A stretch of 30,523 nucleotides of DNA, taken from assembly GCA_035764655.1 (NCBI GenBank), contig DASTYU010000220.1, positions 1 through 30,523 on the forward strand, given 5' to 3'. This DNA comes from DASTYU01 sp035764655 (GTDB taxonomy: Bacteria; Chloroflexota; Limnocylindria; Limnocylindrales; CSP1-4). The translations under genes were made by a program, and so were the position numbers. Positions within the stretch are counted from its first letter, which is position 1, and each line of letters opens with the position of its first letter. The notes under the pieces are model-generated. The model ran no database searches, had not been told where the DNA came from, and saw nothing but the letters and a program-made list of their open reading frames with translations. Below are positions 29,471 through 30,523 of this stretch, piece after piece.

Positions 29471-30523
29471 GTGACCGGCTTTTCCACCCGCGCAATCCGT
29501 GCCTCGGCGCGCGCGCCGCGCGTCGAGCAGCATCCGACCAGCGTCCCGATCTACCAGACCGCGACGTTTGCCGCAGAGGATGCCGACGAGCTGGACGCCG
29601 TCCTGCTGGGATCCCGGGCGGGCTACGCCTACAGCCGGCTCGACAACCCCACAACGACGGCCCTCGCCGACGCGATCGCCGAGCTGGAAGGCGCCGAGGC
29701 GGCACACGTCTTCGGCTCGGGCATGGCCGCCATCCACGCGTCGCTCGTGTCGCTGGCGAAGACGGGCGACCGGATCGTCGCGAGCAACGCTGTCTACGGT
29801 TCCACCCAGTCGCTGCTCGTCAACGTCCTCGGCCGGCTCGGGATCCGAACCGACTTCGTGGACGCGACCGATCACGACGCCGTCGCCGCCGCGCTCGCCG
29901 CAAGCCCCGCTCGCATCCTCTATGCGGAGACCCTGTCGAACCCGACCATGGTCGTTGCCGACCACGCGGCCCTGGCCGGCCTCGCCCATCGCCACGGGGC
30001 GGCCTACGTGGTTGACAACACGTTCGCCTCGCCGTACGTCTGTCGCCCCCTGGAGCACGGCGCCGATCTCGTGGTCGAATCGGCGACGAAGTACATCGGC
30101 GGGCATTCGGACGTGCTGGCTGGCACGGTCGCAGGTGATCCCAGGCTGATCGCCGAGGTGCGCCGCGTGCAGATCGATACAGGCGCGGCCCTCGCGCCGC
30201 TCGCCGCCTTCCTCGTACTTCGTGGCCTCGCCACGCTCGGCGTCCGACTCGATCGGCACGCCGCCACGTCCACGGCACTCGCGGGCTGGCTGGAGCGTCA
30301 GGACGGCGTGCACCAGGTCCGCCATCCGCAACTGCCGAGCCATCCCGGGCGCGACATCGTCGAGCGCCAGTTCCACGCTGCGAGCGGCATGTTCGAGTTC
30401 GAGCTGGAAGGCGGCCGAGTGGCCGCTCGCGCGTTCATGGATGCGCTCCGGATCCCGACACGGACCGCCTCGCTGGGGAGCATCCACACGATGGTCGTCC
30501 ACCCGCCATCGACCACCCATCGT
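29471..30523 (+). CDS. Cys/Met metabolism PLP-dependent enzyme (cystathionine gamma-synthase/lyase or methionine gamma-lyase type), 3' partial
   Basis: The frame is open from GTG 29471 to the window edge (351 codons), and the last 40 or so residues of the usual 390 are missing. Family features are 'TRAIRASARAPRVEQHPTSVPIYQTATF', 'YAYSRLDNPTTTALADAIAELEGAE' (YSRxxNPT phosphate-binding site), 'FGSGMAAIHASL' (SGMAAI), 'VYGSTQSLL', 'YAETLSNPTMVVADHAAL', 'VVDNTFASPYVCRPLEHGADLVVESATKYIGGHSDVLAG' with the Schiff-base Lys at about 207, and 'LRGLATLGVRLDRH'. 'LGSIHTMVVHP' begins the C-terminal domain. Transsulfuration and gamma-lyase members cannot be told apart without the full protein. It needs sulfur amino acids or O-acyl-homoserine as substrate. 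Confidence 0.93.
   Translation, partial: MTGFSTRAIRASARAPRVEQHPTSVPIYQTATFAAEDADELDAVLLGSRAGYAYSRLDNPTTTALADAIAELEGAEAAHVFGSGMAAIHASLVSLAKTGDRIVASNAVYGSTQSLLVNVLGRLGIRTDFVDATDHDAVAAALAASPARILYAETLSNPTMVVADHAALAGLAHRHGAAYVVDNTFASPYVCRPLEHGADLVVESATKYIGGHSDVLAGTVAGDPRLIAEVRRVQIDTGAALAPLAAFLVLRGLATLGVRLDRHAATSTALAGWLERQDGVHQVRHPQLPSHPGRDIVERQFHAASGMFEFELEGGRVAARAFMDALRIPTRTASLGSIHTMVVHPPSTTHR

Overview
The window is a strongly GC-rich bacterial chromosomal segment with dense gene packing, many GTG starts and little intergenic DNA. It has no phage genes, transposase, rRNA or CRISPR array. A LytR-CpsA-Psr wall ligase, a TadA/CpaF motor ATPase, an F420-type luciferase-like oxidoreductase, and the orders parvulin-mazG and rph-XTPase-LOG suggest a monoderm-like lineage. 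My best guess is Chloroflexota (Limnocylindria-like), with Actinomycetota as the alternative. This is inferred from gene content only.

Positions 1-8584 hold a cell-surface polysaccharide locus: a 5'-truncated glycosyltransferase, a convergent glycosyltransferase with a helical N-terminal extension, UDP-GlcNAc 2-epimerase (wecB), a UDP-HexNAc 6-dehydrogenase, a third GT4-like transferase, and a Wzm/Wzt-type ABC exporter pair on the minus strand. The genes could make a uronic-acid-type amino sugar nucleotide, polymerise the glycan and export it. A pyruvyl-transferase-family gene and a further glycosyltransferase at 11658-14420 extend the theme.

Positions 8709-11641 encode a membrane-anchored multi-parvulin foldase and MazG. 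Positions 14417-16357 are a compact run of RNase PH, XTP/dITP pyrophosphatase and a LOG-family phosphoribohydrolase. A composite palindromic element separates this run from a convergent LytR-CpsA-Psr protein with an unusual multi-pass N-terminus. Divergent from that is the most unusual gene of the window: a CpaF/TadA secretion ATPase fused in frame to a complete RidA/YjgF-like domain that seems to lack the catalytic arginine. No other tad/pilus gene is nearby.

Positions 19942-26522 contain repeat-rich intergenic DNA, a tRNA-Pro(UGG), a short TMEM175-like channel, an SPFH protein paired with a small Arc-type ribbon-helix-helix protein behind a palindromic operator candidate, and an apparent three-gene operon (TGS-domain GTPase, MOSC protein, OatA-like O-acyltransferase with eleven exact-period KPK repeats). 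The end of the window has an LLM-class oxidoreductase, an Lrp/AsnC regulator, a membrane diguanylate cyclase, and a 3'-truncated Cys/Met-metabolism PLP enzyme.

Several genes (12858, 14417, 26571, 29471, and 12818 on the minus strand) have a TAnnnT hexamer 6-7 nt before the start codon and no Shine-Dalgarno, which suggests leaderless mRNAs. Others (27551, 28201, 21041, 22334) carry clear Shine-Dalgarno sequences. The longest stretch without a gene is about 260 bp (19942-20202).
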